DNA of 64,000 bases from Sipunculus nudus (GCA_026874595.1 CM049317.1:66380618-66444617), one strand, 5' to 3'. Shown: positions 49,801 through 60,803, counted from the stretch's first letter. A program made the numbers and translations. The notes: generated by a model from the sequence alone, not told the origin.

Positions 49801-51904
49801 TTCAAAACGGTTGTGATGGAAGCTTTGTTGTGTATGGATGCCGAAAAGCAATACCAGACTGACAGTGACTAAGTGACGGCATATTAAACTGAGTACGGTA
49901 CGTACTGTCACGGCCATGGTAAGAAATGCAGATCTCTATTAATAAATAAAGATTATTAATACTTTAATAGATACAGATTATTTATACTACAATCAAAATT
50001 TTTTGAAAGCAGGTTTGAGGTATATTACAGATTTGGTGGATCAAGATAAGAAAATCATTCCCTTTTCTGAGTGGATAAAAAGAGGTTGTAAAACTAAATG
50101 GTATATACTCTGGAGAAGCATTATCTCTCAGCCCAAAACTATGATAAACCAGTTTGACACTCGCACAAATATTGAAAATATGGAAAACTTAAATTATTTT
50201 GTTAAATTCTCCAGAAAACAACTTTCAGAAATAAATGCTAAATTTATTTACTCAAACCTGCTGAGGGAAAAACCAATAGAAAAGAGCGCTGGAGTCAAGA
50301 TACATAGCAAAATGTATAACATTACAGATGAACAGTGGAAAAATATATATGAATTGCCAAGGAAACTAACAAGAGATAAAAAACTTCAAGAATTACAATA
50401 TATAATTATTCATAGGGTATTGACCTTAAATGACTGGCTGTATAAAAGTAAAATAGTAGAAACTGACCAATGTTCTTTTTGTGAAGGGGAAGAGGAAAAT
50501 TTAGAACATTTCTTATTCAAGTGTGGAATTAGCAAAACATTTTGGCATGAAGTTGAAACATGTAAAATATTTTCTTTTAATATAAGATGGGCAGAATGTA
50601 TGAACAATGTTATATTGGGAATAACAGAAGAAAATAATTTCAGAAAACTGGAAAACATTGTAGTATTAATAGGGAAAAAATACCTGTATGATTGAGGATT
50701 TAGTAATGTTAATCCAACTATTTACAGCTTTATTTACAGATTGAAAAAGTACTATGATATTGAGAGAAAAATTGCAGAAAAACATGGATGTTTGACAGAA
50801 TTTCAAGAAACCTGGAAATATTGTAACTTTGATTTTATTTAAAACTAATCAACTTTCATGAAGTATATTTACATGCTCATCATATGTTCATACATATGAA
50901 CATGAATATGCTTTAACTTGTGTATATGTAACACTGTGTTATGTTTATTTGTTCTCTGTATATGTATTTTGTCATAGTTTTGTATATGTTTATTTGTATA
51001 ATTAAAAAAAAAAAAAAAAAAATACTAATTTTGGGTAAACAATTGAATCTTGATTAAATAAAGTTATATTCCTGAAAAAAAGTCTCCAGCCTCAGCGATT
51101 CTCATGTTAAGTGAGCAAATATATTTCCTGATTTTTAAGAAACTGCATTATATTTGGGCCCATAACTTCAAAATAATATCCAATACTAACCTAATTTCTG
51201 GTATGTGCACAGAAAATGTATGGAAAAATATGAATACTAAATATGATCAAAAACAGATCAGTGGTTTTGATATTAGGCAGCTTTGAAGTGTAACAATGGC
51301 TTTTTTATGGAAAACGGAGGTTTTTCCTTAATATCTCGAAGGAGATAGTCAGCTGAGCTAAAAATTGAGGTTTTTCCTTAATATCTCGAAGGAACGAAGT
51401 CCTATTGACCCAATTTTAGGCATGGTAGGAGATTTTGGGGACATCTAACTATATGCTGAATTTCAGATTCGTAGGTCCAACGGTGTCGAAACGTGCGAGT
51501 CTTCTGGGATATTTTTCTTAACACTTGTAGCAAAAACTACATTCTCTTTTTTTCTGGTACTTACACTTTGACCTTTTTGATCCACTGAAGTTAGTATTAT
51601 CATAGCAGTACCTTTGCACTTTTAAATGTTTTTCAGTTATGAAGATGATTTCTGCCAGATGGCGCTAGCTGTACATTGCACACTCACCTGCACGAGCAAA
51701 AGCAGCATTGATACAGCACTGGACGAACACAAGGGCCAGAGTGTAAGTAAATTTTTCAGCTTCCTCTCCTTCTCCATACTTGCTCTTTGTTCTGCAAATA
51801 TTGGTATAAACACATTAAATCCATGCTTCATGTCATGTCCAGGGCCTCCAAGAGGATTCTTTTAAGGCGGTACAAAAACGTTGCCGGGCCCCTGCCCCCT
51901 CCTA

Positions 51905-51960
<56 letters not shown>

Positions 51961-54900
51961 TTCACCAGGCCGGGCCCCCTTTGACACCCCCCCAAAACCT
52001 CGCAGCAATCAGTCTGGATTAAAAGCAGTATTGCCCTTAAAAACAAATTAAACATATTCCATATTTTATGTATTTAGGTCCAACTTCCCCAGAAAACTTT
52101 GGCCGGCCCGTGCCCCTTTGAACTGTCCTGCATGATTAAAGTCATACAAAAAGATACACACAAACCAAACAAAATTGTCATTTAAAGTAATTTTTAGACT
52201 GATAAATCCTTTGGCCTCCCAAGGCCACCTCACATCCTCCTGATTGAAACCATGTAACATACAACCAAATGAAATATACATAGTCATCGGGCCCATGCAA
52301 TACAACTCCTTGGTGGCCCGGGCCCATCAGACCTCCCTGATTCAAAACATGTATAAAGTTATTGCAAAAAAGAAAGTCTTCCTTATTTTTAGTTACAAGC
52401 TTTTTATTGGACAATATATTCACTATAGGGTCCCCTTTAACATCTGGTCCAACTTTATATATAAAAATATAATGTTCATGCATTGCATAGGGTCCTGTGA
52501 AAATCCTGGTCGGCCGGGCCCTTTCTTTGCATTCCGGAATCAGGATTAAGAAAATGTCACTTAAATAAATAATTTAGTTAAGTCTTCCATACTTCCAACT
52601 TTTTTATGCCTTCTTGGAAATTTTTCGCCAGCCCAGGCCCCCTTTCGGTCCACGGGGCCCTGGTACGATGTACCGGCTGACCCCCCTCTCGGAGTCTAGA
52701 CAGCTCTTCCTAATCTTTAAAGGTTTATGCCTATGGGAAAAAAATAAGGGTAGGTTTCAGGCACTTTTTTCCATAAATCAATGTCTGAGGGGGGGGGGGG
52801 GGGGGGGGCAACAATAAAAATGTCATATGAACAAGGAAAAGCGTGATATTGAGAGATTTTTTTTGCTAAACTAGTAAAAGCACTACAAAACAAAGGAAAT
52901 ATTTTATCGAAATTATATTATTTTTTTTCTTCTTCAAAGAGACTGTCCAAGAAGGTGGAGCTCAAATTGGTAAGTTTCTATTGCAAATAAAAATATAACA
53001 AGTGACCCATGGGTCATGACGCTCAGCTGCCAAGCATGACCTGCGACATCATGGGCTGAGATTCACAACTTCCAGTCATATTTGAAGAACCAATTTGCCA
53101 ATTAGTTGAAATTTTCTACAACAACAGAAATATATATCACCTATGTCTGGTTAAAACACAGTGAATTGATGGTCTGAGGAAAATGTATGATTGTTAAGGT
53201 ATCCAGTACTACTCCCATAGCTTACTTGATACCTGTCGGTCTCAAAAGGAAAAGGAACACCACAAAGGGCAAATATAAGATCAAAATATATAGCAAAAAA
53301 TCAAGGAAATCCATGCAAGAATTATTGAGAAACAGGTGCTTCTGTATGAATTTCTATTCAATACAAGCCAACTGTACTGCACTTTCATATATGATGATAA
53401 TATTTATTAAGAAATATCTGACCCAATACTTTGCAAGATTACATTAATATACATCCAACTGCCTTCACTTTAACAGTTCTTGAGATAATATGATCAAAAG
53501 GAATTTAAAGATGGATGCCTGGTGGCCATTTTTGACTTCTGACAGGTCTGAAATCAGATAACAACCATTCTCTAAATTGGACCAAAAATTGAAGGAAAAT
53601 TACTGAAACTGCATTGAAAAAAGGATTTCTAAGGTGGCTAACTGGCAGACCAAATGGATTTCTGACAAGTCTGACATTTGATATCACACATCCTCCAATA
53701 AGAGACCAAACTTGGGGCAAATTCTTTATATGATGTTACAGTAATGAATGTCCAAAACAATTCAAAAGGCATGTTCAGGCGCTCATATCAGATTTATAGA
53801 TATGCAAATGTAAAAGTGTAGGTCCATTATTTTTTATTATCACTCTTGCTTTTCAGTTGGGTCAGCAGGGTTAGTAAACTGCAAAACCTGAAAGAAAAGA
53901 AATGCAGAAAGCATGACTAAGAGTCTTGTAATAAAATAAAGCCATCCTAAATCAAGTACATATCCACATATTATGAGAACAAACACTTGCTTTTATATGT
54001 GGTGATTTATATAAAAATATTCAGATATCTAGGAAACTACGTTTATTGCTATGATTCCATAAAATAAACTGCAAAATGTTCCCATCATCTAATAAATCAG
54101 TAGCTAAACCTTAATACTATACTCTCATAGTGTTAATTCCTGGCTGAAGTATTCCAACAACAGTGTTTTGTTATGTAGTAACGAGGTACTTATCATTCAG
54201 CCTTATCACTTAATAGCCTGATACAAAGGGAGTCATATGTCACCAGTGTCACTCACAATTACAGCCACAGGGTAAGATGTACCAGCTGGAGTGCAAGCTT
54301 ATATATACAAGAAAAAGAGAGATGGTCTACAAAATAAGTTGACCTGACCTATGACCTTGGCCTTTTGCCCACATATCAACTGGATTCTTTCTAAATGATG
54401 GGTAACTACTAACCAATTACATCTGGCTGGGTGTAATTACTTGGCAACCAATGAGTGAATAACTTAGACCTGCAACCTTTAACCTCCTGACCAGGTGACC
54501 TCAAAATCAAATAGTTATTTCTTCATGCAAAAAGACCCATAATATGAAGTTTGAATCACATTGAGTGATGCATAGATGTGGCATATGTGAAAGACTGAAG
54601 GTTTGGGTTGAACAGTTTCACTTGAAAATGTTCACAAGCATTTAGAACAATATTATGACATTGACCTTTGACCTTTTGAACTCAATATCAATAGGCTTCT
54701 TCCCCTATTGGTAGGTAAGCCATATATGACAGATGGAAAGTACAGATTGAAAAGTTTGCCTGAAAATGACTCCATGCAAGAAGAGGGTGCTGTGAACTTG
54801 ACCTTTGACCTCAAAATCAACAGGTCTTTTCCCCTGTTGGCAGAGAAGCGATATCAGTGCTGAAAGTTTTGGAATGAAAGGTCTAGCTTGAAATGTGTCC

Positions 54901-57900
54901 ACAACCTTTTCAAAGAAGTGGATCCTGTGACCCTGACCTTTGACCTTGTGACCTCAACATCTATAGGATTCTTCTCCCACTTAGTAGGTGAGCTATATGT
55001 GAAAGATCAAAGAATTGGGATGAAAGGTTTGGCTTAAAATGCATCCACAGGCTTTTCAAAGAAGTTGGTTCTGTGACCTTGACCTTTGACCTTGTGACCT
55101 CAAAATAATTATGGTTTTTCCCCTGTTGGTAGGTGAGCTGTATGTGAAAGATGGATGGTTTGGGATGAAAATTTTGGCTAAAAGAATTATTTCTGGGGGG
55201 GTGCAAACACACCCCATAACTTCAAGAATATGGACCGCAGTGACCTAATTTCAGGTTTGCAAGGAGATCTTTTTAGAACCTCTAAGACTGCATAGGGTTC
55301 ATGGCCCTAGCCCCTACGGTTACGATTTGTGCCCTGCTAACAGACGGATGGCCGGCCGGACAGACAGAAGGGACGACGGACAAAGACCCATCGCTATAGC
55401 CCAGCATGACTGAAAGTCAGCTGAGCTAAAAAAATTTTGATGCAGGGGTTTGGAATTGATGGGGTGGTGTCTGAGAACCATACCTTGTATATTTTCTGGC
55501 CTAACAGATCACTTCATGGGTTAAGTCTCAACCTACAAATCTTCTAATAAAAAATATGTAGTTAACCTCTCAAAGAAAGTCTTTTTAGCTATATATAAAA
55601 GTATAATAATGGTGTATTATTTTATAGTTTTGTTCTCTGAGTAACAGTAAAGGGTCACTTTAATATTGGTTATTAACTTCAGACAAGGTGTTCAGCAATG
55701 GAATCATTGTCCCCTGCTTTGCTGGACAATGCTGATGCTTTTTCTGAGTTTCACTCTGTACCAAAGTATATTAAGAACAGTTTCTATACATTAACAACAT
55801 TATAGCATAGCCCTTAGCCTATATATAAATATGTACTCTTTATCAACCCGCAGCCATCCCCACCCGTCAATTCAATTGAATCAGCTCGCCACACCCTGCA
55901 CAATTCGGTTTATGCTCTAACCACAATGCCCCACACAGTAACACAAAATATTCATGGTCGTCAAATTATTTACTAAGGTTGTGATACTAAATTTTTCATT
56001 CAAAAATCAAACCAGGTTCTGCAACTTACCTATAGATTATATTATTACATTTAGTGCATGGTTTACTGTGAATATAATATTCATTTTTCTTATTTAATAT
56101 TTGATCAAATAAACTAATGAACTACAATTTAATGACAAACTTAAGGACAGTGTGTTTACAAATATATTTACCCCTTAGTTACTATATACACTTGTATCCT
56201 ATAGAGTTATTAAATATATTAGCCTGCCAATATATAAGTATATTATGTATAATATATATCAACTGATAAGTTTAAGATGTACAGTTCTATATCTGATCAT
56301 AAAATTTAATAATCCTAGTCCTAGATTCTTACTGATGGTTGATCATGAAATTACACCTGATTCCCAACACTTCAAAATGTAACTAATAATCAATCATTGG
56401 TTGCTGATATTTTGTCTATGATGGATTATGATGAAGGAAGCGACTCTCAACACCAGTAAGTACAATAATACACATGTATTTTATTACTAGTAGCTGTAGG
56501 CCCTGCTCTGACTACTCATATAAAATATTCAATTCATGAAATTTGTATGCATGATAAAATATTAGTTCCTGTTTTGTTAGTCCTGAGTAAATAAAGATGA
56601 CCTTTTGTCTATACACAAGAGACACAGACATGTTCTTGTACATAAGAGCCTCATCAATCTGCTCTGACAATAAACACCAATGATATGGTAGATGTAGTGT
56701 TTGCTCAATACACTGTTTTTTGTCAAGATCTAGCACAGGTTTGATACTGATAACCTGATAAGATTTTCATTATAAGTACTGTAAACCAAGCTGACCTCCA
56801 CTAATCGGTGCCTGTGCACTACTCCTCATACTTTATCTCAGTAACCTGAGACTTGGTATGGGGTAATTAAGACACAGTCCATCTGTCCACAAGGCAATGA
56901 CCAGAGATAATATTCAACAGGTCAACAAGTATTGAGCTTACTGAATATGATTGATCTGCTACATATATAACCTTTAATATTTTCAAAACAACTGCCCTTG
57001 ATGGTTGAGATCAAACATAGTCATAGTGAAGTCTGCTCTTGATCAAAAAGTTTTGCATCTGCACAGCACAATTTATGATTATCTTGAATGTGTGGCTATC
57101 CTACATATAACATGTCATAAGTCTGACACAAGTTATGTTTGTACTTTTGAAAAAAGGACGATTTTGTCTAAACTGACAGCACACTTGCGGGTTAGAAACA
57201 AAATGGAACATTGCTGTCCTTGCTGGGCAGGTATCTGTTTTGCTAGGGCTTAAACATGGTTATGATCAAATAGTCTTAATACTATACTGAAGAAGCAAGA
57301 ATAAAGTTTGTGTCAGTTTTTACACTAAGCACCACCAAACCCTAGCACTAAGTCCAAGTGGGGTAGTGCTTGGTAAAAAGAGTTGACAGCTCTCAAACTG
57401 GGGTAGGATTCGGTGGCCTCACTGAGTCATGGCACTGATAGGCAATAACCGTGCTTGGCAAAAAATCTGACAAAGACTGATAACGATGTTTATAATATGA
57501 GCAACTGATATAATATAGCTGATATTACTTAATAAGAGTATCTTCATCTATACCTACACATCGACAATAGACTAACACAGCCATACCATTAATTTAATAT
57601 GTTTTTATAATAATAATAATAATAATAACAAGATGACCAGAGGTCACGCGCTTGCCAGAAATGGAAATAATACAAACAGATAGACAGAGAGTGCATGTAG
57701 AAACAGTCATATGAATGAGCAATGCTGTGGGGGCAGCAGAAATGAATTATACGTTTATGTATGCATGCTGACCTTGAATAGCTGCATACCTTTCTAGTGT
57801 AAAAGGGACCAAATTCAAACATTTCCGTGAAATCCTGTTAATCTCGTTCGACAAGTTTGAGAATTATAGTTCGTGACAAAAAATGTCTATATATTCAGCC

Positions 57901-60803
57901 AAGGGGGTTTATTAAACGGGAATAATTTAACTTAATTAAAACCTAATTAACCTAAATAAAACATGATGAATTTGACTATATTTTTTGGAAGTGCTTATTT
58001 CCACTCCCCCAGGGAGTGGAAATAAGGGATGCTTATTTCCACTCCCCCTATGAGTTACCAATCCCTATGATGTTAGATGCAACAGATAAGGGTTTGTAAG
58101 AATAGACTCATTTACAGTCAGCAGCTCTAATAGCCTCTTTAGGATAACACTGATGAACTATATATAAAAATAAAACATGTGTTAATAATTGTTATTGGGC
58201 TTACCTTTGAGATGCATATCTATCTAATCAGTATATAGTGCACCCCATCTTACATTTATAGTTTTAATTTTTCTTTAAATCTAAGTTTAAAGTAATTTTT
58301 GCCTATTTTGACACCATGGTAACATCACTGAAAATGTTTAAGATGAAATCAGTGGTATGGTAAAATACTGAAACAGCCTACCAGGGTACAGGTGCCAGTC
58401 CAGTTTAACTGTCTGGGCTTTACCTTGTATTTTGAGCCAAGAGCTGATGCACCAGTCTGAGCATATGGACACAAAACCAGAGCTCACTAATCAGGTGCCA
58501 ATAGTCTACTGATAAGGACTCTCAGCCAGTTTATCAAGTAATGTAGAAATCTCTTACTCTTTATGTGCTCTTTAAGTTAGTTCTCATGATCCACATAAAT
58601 TTTCAAAATGATGAACCAACTAGACTGAAAAATCTATTTGGAACTGCAGAAAAAATATAAATCTATGTCTTTTAAATTTTTTGTCACACATAATTGTGAT
58701 ATAATTGTCAGGGTAAATGTTTTAAACCTTGATGTTAAATCAATTTCAATATAAAAACTGAAAAACTTAAATGTTTAAAGAACTTGTTTCTGGAAATGTG
58801 TAACTGTCATGTCCCTGCTGTCCCTATCGTGTCTATCGAAGTACTTTAGAGAGCATTTTGTAAAGAAAAGCAATAATTAAACTACGTTTATCACTGGAAA
58901 GAATAAACACCCAAGTTTTGGTCACTTAAACTGCCAAAATACTCAAGACTTTACCAGCTTTTATCACAAGAGGGAGTGGAAATAAGCATTCCTTATTTCC
59001 ACTCCTCTAGGAAGAGTGGAAATAAGGCCTGCCATATTTTTTTGTATTATCATTTCACATACCCTTGTATTTTATTATGTTTGTTTCGTTGTGTTGTTCC
59101 TGTATTACAATGTTTCACACTGTCTGAGAATAAAGAAATAAAAAAATACTTTAATTCAATATGTAATTTAATATATTTTAAAGTCAGTTCTGGTAAAACA
59201 GGTCAGTTTCGGTAAAAGTCGAGCCGAACGCGACGAATTTAACTGTATTTTGAAGGAAGTGGCTAAACAACTGGCAGGGTGCCGGCAGTTTAGTCCACAG
59301 GCTAAACAGCCGGCAGGGAATACTGACCTTGCCCTTGAGTCTATGGCCCACTGGCTGAACTGTTGGCAAATGAATGTAACATTGTATGCTCTATTTTAGT
59401 GTGATACTCTGTACTTTCCATTATCATCTTGACAATGAGCTGACAATATAGTGCTGACTTACCAAATTAGATATTTTGATAGCCTTTTCTTAAGAAATGC
59501 CATTTCGTGTGGATATTTCTTGCATCATCTCACAACACAATGGCTAGGCTCAGCAACATTAATTGGGTGTGGTGTAAGATTGTGTGATTATACCTTTGAT
59601 CAAGTAATTAGCTGATCCTTTGGCCATTTATTTGACATAACCTGAGTTTGTTTTCACACACTAATTATTTGTTTGCTCAAAAGCACACTAGTGTATAAAC
59701 TATAAACAGTCTTTGGACACACATTCACATTTCTAGTAAATTTTTATGACAAAATCTATAAACTATCCTGTAAATATAACAATTTTTATCAGAAAAATTT
59801 ATATAAAAGTACCCTGTAAATATCACAAATGTGCACTTTTAATACCTACTCATCATTACTCAACATACTTATTACATATAGACCAGCAAAATAGATAATT
59901 TGGTAAGTCATCACTATATTGTCAGCTCATTGTCCAAATAAAAATGATAATGGAAAGTACAGAGTATTACTATAACACTGAAATAGTCTTAATAGAGCAT
60001 ACATTAATTTGCCGGCAGTTTAGCCAGTGGGGTAGACTGCTGGCAAGGTCAATTTCCCCCTGTCGGCTGTTTAGCCTGTGGACTAAACTGCCGGCCGGTC
60101 CTCCTAAACACCCAAAACACCGGTGTTTTGGGTATCTGTGACGAAACACCACGAAACACTCACTTAACTTCAAATCTGAACCCAAAACGTAACACCAATC
60201 GATAAATAATCATCTGATGAATATATCTCTGCAATTTTGTGTTATAAATTTATGAAATAAAGATAAAATCTAGTGTTTCGTGCCGTGGTCGGTTCAACGG
60301 CGGACACGGCAGCCGTTTATGCCAGCTATGACGCTGCCCCCTAGTGGCGCAAGTCGCAAACAAGCAGAGCACCTGTCAGTAATACAAAACACTATTTCTT
60401 TTTTTTTATTTTACAGAGTAGTGGCACAATTCTGCAATTACATATGCAATAGATGATAATTTATTAACCAATGCCAGTGTTTTGCTTCAAATTCGAATTT
60501 AAAAGGGTGTTTCGTGGTGTTTCGTTACACGTACCCAAAAAATCCAGTGTTTTGGGTGTTTAGGCGGACCCCTGCCGGCACCATGCCGGTTGTTTAGCCA
60601 CTTCCTATTTTAAAAAAATGACTAATTACCAATATCTCATCATTATAAGACAGTGTAGGTGTGTGAGACGCAGCAAACTATACTTACATTTTCTCTTGGA
60701 GTACTCCATAATAAAAATAACAGATGAATATACCAAAGAAACATATGAGTAGTTTTTTAGAACTGCTGGTTGGGCCGGGCGTTTTCGGTGTGTCTGAAGC
60801 CAT
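39132..60803 (-). CDS. SLC35B1: SLC35B1, ER ATP/ADP carrier (7 coding exons)
   Basis: The coding exons join 60803-60688, 51791-51688, 46131-46004, 45047-44856, 42128-42002, 40934-40828 and 39341-39132. All junctions are GT/AG with consistent phase, giving 327 residues against 322 in human. The protein matches SLC35B1 end to end: [16 protein letters not shown] in TM1, [16 protein letters not shown], then [21 protein letters not shown] and [16 protein letters not shown]35B1 is a drug/metabolite-superfamily carrier with ten membrane helices in the ER. It was first described as a nucleotide-sugar transporter homologue and was later shown to exchange ATP for ADP to feed lumenal chaperones. The C-terminus ends AVKK, which lacks the canonical dilysine at -3/-4. 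Intron 1 (8.9 kb) and intron 2 (4.9 kb) are full of repeats. Confidence 0.93.
39584..39935. repeat. 22-base minisatellite, ~17 copies
   Basis: The unit is gtctgtgctaaatatagaaaga, with 20-base variants lacking ct, in the last intron of SLC35B1. The array mixes 22- and 20-base units. Confidence 0.95.
40828..40934 (-). CDS. SLC35B1: SLC35B1 exon 6
   Basis: The acceptor gtacttacag and donor gtaagt flank [20 protein letters not shown], then [15 protein letters not shown]. Its acceptor is duplicated many times in the minisatellite directly upstream (40930-41120). Confidence 0.92.
40930..41120. repeat. 23-base minisatellite copying an exon 6 splice acceptor
   Basis: There are about eight units of the form gctttaagtacataaacatcaaa. 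On the minus strand each unit reads atgtacttaaag/c or atgtacttacag/c then tttg, reproducing the real acceptor (gtacttacag) and the first exon bases (ctttg) of SLC35B1 exon 6. The array abuts that exon. Confidence 0.85.
42002..42128 (-). CDS. SLC35B1: SLC35B1 exon 5
   Basis: The acceptor tttatttcag and donor gtagg flank [20 protein letters not shown], then [18 protein letters not shown]. Human reads LTLDGLTGVSQDHMR...NHMMLNINLWSTLLLG. Confidence 0.92.
42479..42870. repeat. ~142-base unit, three tandem copies
   Basis: Units begin with aattcaataggtctgga at about 42484, 42628 and 42774. They include tccctgtgaatttgggaaagc and gttgttgttgagttat. They are related to the 330-base unit at 23608 (shared ccttacaggtaccaatcatccc). 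Their 3' end has a ggacggatggacgg tract. Confidence 0.8.
42991..43471. mobile_element. hAT-like MITE rich in GGACTC/GAGTCC (copy 2)
   Basis: The termini are CAGTGATG...CATCACTG, flanked by gcaggaag and gtaggaag (7 of 8 identical), the length expected of a hAT target duplication. Like copy 1 it is full of gagtcc/agtctgag motifs toward both ends, with an AT-rich centre. It lies in SLC35B1 intron 4. Confidence 0.7.
43603..43762. mobile_element. 160-base hairpin of two inverted tRNA-like halves
   Basis: Arms of about 70 bases (gaaatgaaacatgaatacac... and ...gtgtattcatgttccatttc) pair around a short loop. Each arm contains, pointing away from the centre, gcaatcgtaaggtcat then g-a/g-gttcgattcccatc, which resembles a tRNA variable/T-arm with a polymerase III B box. 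A (TA)n tract follows at 43764 and a short TA/GA tract precedes. It looks like a foldback built from a tRNA-derived SINE. Confidence 0.7.
43764..43814. repeat. (TA)n microsatellite
   Basis: About 20 TA units lie directly beside the tRNA-like hairpin. Confidence 0.95.
44856..45047 (-). CDS. SLC35B1: SLC35B1 exon 4
   Basis: A 192-base phase-0 exon (acceptor aaatttcag, donor gtaagt). It encodes [18 protein letters not shown], then [20 protein letters not shown] and [11 protein letters not shown]. The GKSxKPIPVM motif is the signature of this subfamily. Confidence 0.93.
46004..46131 (-). CDS. SLC35B1: SLC35B1 exon 3
   Basis: The acceptor tgattttcag and a donor starting gttag (a weak but GT donor) flank 128 bases. 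The product is [20 protein letters not shown], then [10 protein letters not shown], corresponding to human [21 protein letters not shown]. The usual PTQ is PMQ here. Confidence 0.9.
46211..47570 (+). mobile_element. CAGCTG-ended repeat copy in SLC35B1 intron 2
   Basis: The first 580 bases (from acaagtgacccatgggtcat) are nearly identical to 52998-53590. The later part holds two units with gtgaccttgacctttgacctc and ggttcttcctctcttgg-taggtgaa, as in 54650-55140. The 3' terminus is not recognisable. Confidence 0.6.
47571..49930. other. Intronic DNA of SLC35B1; no gene seen
   Basis: This part of intron 2 contains a tandem pair (48180-48235 and 48243-48300; taagttaaaatattagaattgttgc), a poly-G run near 48857 and a GC-richer stretch with a minus-strand ORF at 49732-49917. 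That ORF has an accATGG start and a hydrophobic N-terminus ([19 protein letters not shown]). I could not connect it to any family or splice partner. Confidence 0.4.
49946..51021 (+). mobile_element. 5'-truncated LINE fragment with zf-RVT C-terminus
   Basis: One frame is open from about 49946 to a TGA at 50693-50695, then continues in the same frame to TAA at 50840-50842. It is followed by an AT-rich 3' UTR and an A18 tail (51004-51021). The product has the C-terminal features of non-LTR retrotransposon reverse transcriptases: a basic, aromatic linker ([19 protein letters not shown]), then a zinc-knuckle [20 protein letters not shown] (C-x2-C-x8-H-x4-C) followed by FW. This arrangement is typical of L1/Tx1-type elements. 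Only the end of ORF2 is present, as expected from 5' truncation. It sits on the opposite strand to SLC35B1, in intron 2. Confidence 0.75.
51022..51361 (+). repeat. 3' part of the CAGCTG-ended repeat
   Basis: It begins ctaattttgggtaaacaatt, as in 7680 and 18680, and ends agtcagctgagctaaaa. A piece of the unit (tgaggtttttccttaatatctcgaagga) repeats directly after it. The LINE tail abuts it exactly, so the LINE inserted into this repeat or next to it. Confidence 0.55.
51688..51791 (-). CDS. SLC35B1: SLC35B1 exon 2
   Basis: The acceptor atatttgcag and donor gtgagt flank 104 bases encoding [20 protein letters not shown] and [11 protein letters not shown]. This parallels human [21 protein letters not shown]. 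It contains the second membrane helix. Confidence 0.92.
51908..51956. repeat. (TA)n microsatellite
   Basis: About 24 TA units lie in SLC35B1 intron 1, close to exon 2, followed by a block with repeated gg-cccgggccc-like motifs (51880-52680). Confidence 0.95.
52998..55432 (+). mobile_element. CAGCTG-ended repeat, longest copy (2.4 kb)
   Basis: It starts aacaagtgacccatgggtca, with cgctcagctg, and ends gactgaaagtcagctgagctaaaa. The middle has at least four units carrying cctgtgaccttgacctttgacc, each followed by a ctnttggtaggtgagct-like segment, then a ggccggccggacagacag tract. The 3' end can fold (cagcatgact-gaa-agtcagctg). No ORF is visible. Confidence 0.65.
55433..57993. other. Intronic DNA of SLC35B1; no gene seen
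   Basis: Unique AT-rich sequence of intron 1 with a short (TAA)n tract (57608-57627). No exon-like sequence was found on either strand. Confidence 0.5.
57994..59026. mobile_element. 1.03 kb TIR element with palindromic triplet ends
   Basis: The left end (57994-58050) is three alternating copies of cttatttccactcccc and its reverse complement; the right end (58969-59026) is the mirror of this. The two ends form a TIR of about 58 bases, and each end is itself a hairpin (ccactccc-ccaggga-gtgg). The interior is AT-rich with no transposase, so it is non-autonomous. I could not identify a clear target-site duplication. Confidence 0.7.
59254..60606. mobile_element. Foldback element with ~240-base inverted arms
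   Basis: The left arm runs from aggaagtggctaaacaac through gccggcagtttagtccacagg to about 59490. The right arm, from 60606 back to about 59880, repeats the same order in reverse complement, interrupted by a nested 476-base element (60096-60571). Shared interior blocks include actctgtactttccattatc, aatgagctgacaatatagtg and acttaccaaatta. About 390 bases form the loop. No coding sequence. Confidence 0.75.
60096..60571. mobile_element. hAT-like MITE nested in the foldback element
   Basis: The ends are cggtcctcctaaacacccaa and, in reverse complement, gggtccgcctaaacacccaa, continuing as similar sequence (cgaaacaccacgaaacac) for about 60 bases. Perfect 8-base target duplications, CTGCCGGC, flank it at 60088-60095 and 60572-60579. 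Removing it joins the interrupted inverted arm of the host element, confirming the nesting. Confidence 0.8.
60688..60803 (-). CDS. SLC35B1: SLC35B1 exon 1
   Basis: The ATG at 60801-60803 has context gccATGG on the complementary strand's reading ([19 protein letters not shown]) and lies just before the first hydrophobic helix, [18 protein letters not shown]. The donor gtaagt is at 60687. The exon ends with two bases (AT), completed by A in exon 2 to give Ile, as in human QEKI. Confidence 0.9.

Noticed and set aside
49732-49917. Small secreted or membrane protein on the minus strand
   Set aside because: It has a good ATG context and hydrophobic start, but no family, no splice partner and only 61 codons.
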